Origin: Arthrobotrys musiformis
Taxonomy: Eukaryota; Ascomycota; Orbiliomycetes; Orbiliales; Orbiliaceae
Direction of reading: 5' to 3'
DNA length: 64,000 nucleotides
Assembly (NCBI GenBank): GCA_036971715.1
Contig: JAVHJL010000004.1
Coordinates: 3,100,001 to 3,164,000 of the forward strand
The position numbers were made by a program, and so were the translations under genes. The notes below the pieces were generated by a model that worked only from the letters and a program-made list of their open reading frames with translations, was not told where the DNA came from and ran no database searches. Below, one piece after another: positions 61,101 to 64,000 of this stretch (the first letter of the stretch is position 1; each line of letters starts with the position of its first letter).

Positions 61101-61349
61101 GCACTTGAGCCTATCCCACGGACAAATCCACCCTTGTCAGCTTCTCCACTCAGAAATCCGTACAACACATACGATAAGGGATTGCGCCTTCCCGCTCGTC
61201 CAAGAGGGTCTGGGGAGTTCAACGTACTTCCTATGCCTACAAGGCCCGCAAGAGACGGGTATTCTGTTCCTTTTCCGGATGACTCGGAAGTTATCGGAGG
61301 ACTGGTGAGTCCCCGAACCCGATCCTGAAATTGGCGGATTCGCGGTCAT
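58169..61349 (-). CDS. Zn2Cys6 fungal transcription factor
   Basis: Nine exons (61349-61228, 61110-61049, 60961-60652, 60575-60497, 60426-60172, 60098-59778, 59719-59105, 59038-58391, 58318-58169) give 853 residues. The binuclear zinc cluster is C34-x2-C37-x6-C44-x5-C50-x2-C53-x8-C62 (CGPCRHRKLKCNRQSPCENC then ASC), split over three exons. A predicted coiled coil (MQARIDRLEGLVLSLMGS) and an acidic linker follow. The middle-homology region includes SQLGFMKVEHGKSMYRGSSH, HWFDAFDRSYHILHGPTFRK and the GLHRDPRKF motif of PF04082. The C-terminus is Ser/Pro-rich with EWDNFIQGINSDNMNWN, a possible activation segment. Most introns are phase 0. The start is the first ATG before the zinc cluster. No adjacent metabolic cluster suggests targets. 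Confidence 0.92.
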
Positions 61350-63070
61350 CTCGCCGGGCTTTTGTCTTTTTGCCTCCAGTTTTTTCAACGGCCGGGCGCC
61401 TAGCTCCGTGGATTTTGGCGGGAACGATTGCGGGGTGATAAGTCGTGCTGACGAGAGCTATGTCTTAAGCTTACGGTGATAGCTAGCTAGGTACCTATAT
61501 TCCCACGTAGATTGTATGTACGAAGTAGAGTGTATACGTGCGGTTTGTGAAGAATAAAAAAACCTTGACAAATTTAAAAAGAACGAAGAGTACTGCTTAT
61601 TAAAAGAAAAAAAGAACGGGAAGAGGAAAAGACGGAAATCAGATGATATTAATAAGTCGACTCGAAGTTGGGCGGCTTCTGCCCCCTGTAAGCCCAAAAG
61701 AAACGGTTATGCTTTTCGTATCCGGCCAGAAAGAGGCATAGCCATCACTCTGCTAGCTGCAGCAACTGAACATGGGATTGGATTGGATTGTAGTATGTAA
61801 GCGTTCTGAAGGAGCTAAGAGGACGTAAACTCCGAGAAGCCTCCGCCCAAACAGAAAGCGGTTGGAACCGAAAGACCGATCTGGAGCAGGATGTAATTGG
61901 ATATTTAGTCCTGGGCGCCGGATTCAGGAAATGGTCTGGGAGGATATTAAAGGTGCAAGACCATTTTAGATTTAGATTTTTTTTGCCTCCCGCGAAGAGC
62001 TTCGCTGCCCTGTTGCAGTCGAATTCGTCAGCTTCTGTTGGATACTATCGTCTCTTTATATACCGCTCTGGGCCGACGACTTGCAGGCACAGCGCACAGG
62101 TACAGGTACAAGTGCGGACTGCTGGTCCGCAGATAAGCAGAATGGCCCAAAGCACATCTCGATTCTAGCTCTTCGCAGTTACAACTATCTCTGTTTTTTA
62201 GACACTAATCCAGAGTCGGATATCGGTTAATCAAAGTGGGGACCCGTTGTGTTAATACAAAACCGGCTACAACAGGAGATACCAATCTCAACATCTGCAC
62301 GATCTCCGTCAGCTTCGAGGTGTCGAAAACTGCATTGTCCGGATAAATCTATAAAATGTTGTTTACCTCAGTTCTTAGTCAGGCGGACCCCGCTGTCGAC
62401 CAAGCTACGGACTAAGCTTACAAGCTTTTCAAGTTTTTGTAGATCTGCCCTGTTAACTTTTTTTTGTTGTTTTTTGAGCCTTCGAAGCTCGAAAAGCCAA
62501 GATTTCCTGTCCACTCAAAAAAGTATTTAGTATCTCGTAAAAACCTCGAAGCCAAGCTACGCAAGGACTCGGTTACAGAAATTGCGACGGGACGAGCGAG
62601 CGAAGGTGGAATGCAGAGAATTTACATACAAATGTATACCTACATGCTACGTCGATAGCTCTGCAATTGGAGGAGGGCAGCAAAAAAATCTATTCCTTCC
62701 GGCATCCTGCCTAAGAGGCTTCATGCAGAGAATCTAGCTGCAAATCTGGCATAGTTTCTGTACAATACATACATGTACTCCGGTTGTGACAGGGATAGGT
62801 CCGGTTGAAGCATTTTCAACCCCACCTCGACAATCTTCTATATCACGATATAGATATTATACCTGCGTTGCTGACAAATGGTCCAACAATTCTAGCTGGT
62901 ATACTTCCGTGTTTCCTATGTCATAAAGGCTAGCAGGTGCATTGCAGAAATGATACATGAACCTTGAAGTGACTCACAGGATTCCTGATTACGGAGCTTA
63001 GTACTACCGCGAGATCCACCTTTTTCACAGGATTCGATAGCTGGATAAAAAGAAGTCAATCAAAATCATT
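61350..63070. other. 1.7 kb intergenic, no gene seen
   Basis: Promoter region of the Zn2Cys6 gene and further AT-rich sequence. The short + frames at 61953-62168, 62249-62530 and 62464-62658 lack recognisable protein features. Confidence 0.5.
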
Positions 63071-63337
63071 TCAGCATATCAGGGGTGCGTATCGGAACGG
63101 CCATGCAACTGCCCGCGTTCCTACAACATCCAAGAAAAGCAAAAGATTCAAAGGAAATGCACAATGGGAAACCAGAAGCGACACTGGACAAAATACCGTT
63201 GGAATGATTGTCGCATTCCTCAGGATTAAATACCTACTTTCACCCATTTGGTTCACGAGATCACCCTCGTTTTCGTTATAACCATCGTCTCGAGAGCGAT
63301 CAGATGAATATGTGATATCTCCGAAAGGACGTCTCAT
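63071..63337 (-). CDS. weak candidate 49-residue two-exon ORF
   Basis: The first stretch (63337-63238) encodes MRRPFGDITYSSDRSRDDGY and continues NENEGDLVNQMGE with coding-like codons up to a GTAGGT donor. An acceptor (GTTGTAG) at 63121-63122 would join 63120-63071 and end the protein after PFRYAPLIC. No family is recognised. It could be a short gene, one exon of something larger, or noise. Confidence 0.22.
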   Translation of the reverse strand: MRRPFGDITYSSDRSRDDGYNENEGDLVNQMGESRYLILRNATIIPTVFCPVSLLVSHCAFPLNLLLFLDVVGTRAVAWPFRYAPLIC

Positions 63338-63838
63338 AAAATCGACGACTCGGTTTTAACGAATTGAGAGAATGGTGATAATAATATTCTGATTAAGTAG
63401 CTACAACCTTTCTAATGCAGGGATAATAAAAGCGGAAGGTTGGAGTGGTGGCAGTGGTGATTGAATTGATTACAGTTGGAATAATATTGAAGGTCAATTT
63501 GAGGAAGAACGTCTGGCACCGCGAGACCAGGAAGAACCCATAGTCTCATACCCAGAGGCCCCAGGCCGCTCACCAAAAAAAACCACATTATCTCAACACA
63601 TACTATCAACCCCATCCATGAATGCAATCGAAGTCGACAAGTACTGCCGCGCGCAGTGGAGCATTAGGTATTTAATACACGCCCTTCTTCACCACAAAAT
63701 TATTTAGAAATTGAGATAGCATGAAGGCAGGAGATGGTCACCTCATAGATATAATTTAAATATTTTCTAGCTGATGTAGACACTAAATTTATGGCTACTG
63801 ACCGCGAGACCACTACTAACTGACTCTAGTTCATACGA
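63338..63838. other. intergenic, no gene seen
   Basis: AT-rich, with no frame that reads as protein. Confidence 0.4.
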
Positions 63839-64000
63839 TCAAAGGGGACCTGATCTCTCATTCCCATCTTCAGTCTTTGATCTAAGTAGTGGAAGACGGT
63901 CGGTAAAAACAGGAGTTGGTTCAGCAATGTCCGGAGGAGTCGTGGTCTTAGGAGGAACTGGCTTTCGTTCCTCGCTGGGGATATGCTTAGTGTGAATATG
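63839..64000 (-). CDS. possible 3' end of a gene entering from the right edge
   Basis: A minus-strand frame is open from the window edge for 53 codons to a TGA at 63839-63841. It reads HIHTKHIPSEERKPVPPKTT and continues to EDGNERSGPL, a proline/charged tail of the sort found at protein C-termini. It is too short to identify and could be a chance open frame. Confidence 0.3.
   Translation of the reverse strand, partial: HIHTKHIPSEERKPVPPKTTTPPDIAEPTPVFTDRLPLLRSKTEDGNERSGPL

Noticed and set aside
63927..63992. Short + frame starting MSGGVVVLGGTG, like a Rossmann motif
   Set aside because: It reaches a TGA after 22 codons and I see no splice donor that keeps a dehydrogenase-like continuation; the minus-strand frame is the better candidate.

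Overview
The window is nuclear DNA of a filamentous ascomycete (Pezizomycotina). The evidence is the gene set and the gene structure: genes are interrupted by short introns, mostly about 50-140 nt, with GTRNGT-type donors and CTAAY-like branch points. Family markers include a fungal Zn2Cys6 regulator, a NACHT/ankyrin STAND protein with a fungal N-terminal domain, a Pmt4-type mannosyltransferase and a PARP-E2 fusion. I cannot fix the class or genus. No tRNA, rRNA, CRISPR array or intact transposon was seen. All splice models were joined by eye by matching reading phase across consensus splice sites.

Layout. 1-8.4 kb is gene-poor: a small secreted protein (2966-3531), two uncharacterised ORFs and an intronless DUF1295/ICMT-like membrane protein (7016-7729). 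8.4-16 kb: a D-2-hydroxyacid dehydrogenase, an empty 2 kb, thioredoxin reductase, and a mitochondrial-looking Gly-rich protein of unknown role. 16.5-34.3 kb is a dense housekeeping block: Pmt4, ATP synthase subunit e, Prp4 (U4/U6 snRNP), dynein intermediate chain, a Ptc7-type mitochondrial PP2C, Yos9 (ER lectin, ends in HDEL) and an Ars2/Serrate-type protein.

34.3-40.3 kb is AT-rich and sparse. It holds two gene models that I could splice but not name (36354-36630 and 37727-38426). 40.3-44.9 kb is one very large gene fusing a PARP catalytic domain to a UBE2Q-like E2 domain.

45-54.4 kb looks accessory: an F-box protein, a secreted protein with five 13-residue repeats carrying dibasic sites, and a 1000-residue NLR-like NACHT-ankyrin protein. 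55-61.4 kb holds TspO, a two-RRM protein with a mitochondrial-type N-terminus, and a nine-exon Zn2Cys6 transcription factor. The last 2.6 kb is mostly empty, with the 3' end of a gene possibly entering from the right edge.

These are independent genes, not an operon or an obvious metabolite cluster. Several (thioredoxin reductase, Ptc7, ATP synthase e, the RRM protein, the Gly-rich protein) act or probably act in mitochondria. Two of them show alternative N-termini that could set localisation. The observations most worth following are the AUG-less mitochondrial leader on thioredoxin reductase, the PARP-E2 fusion with an unusual third catalytic residue, and the repeat-containing secreted precursor next to the NLR.
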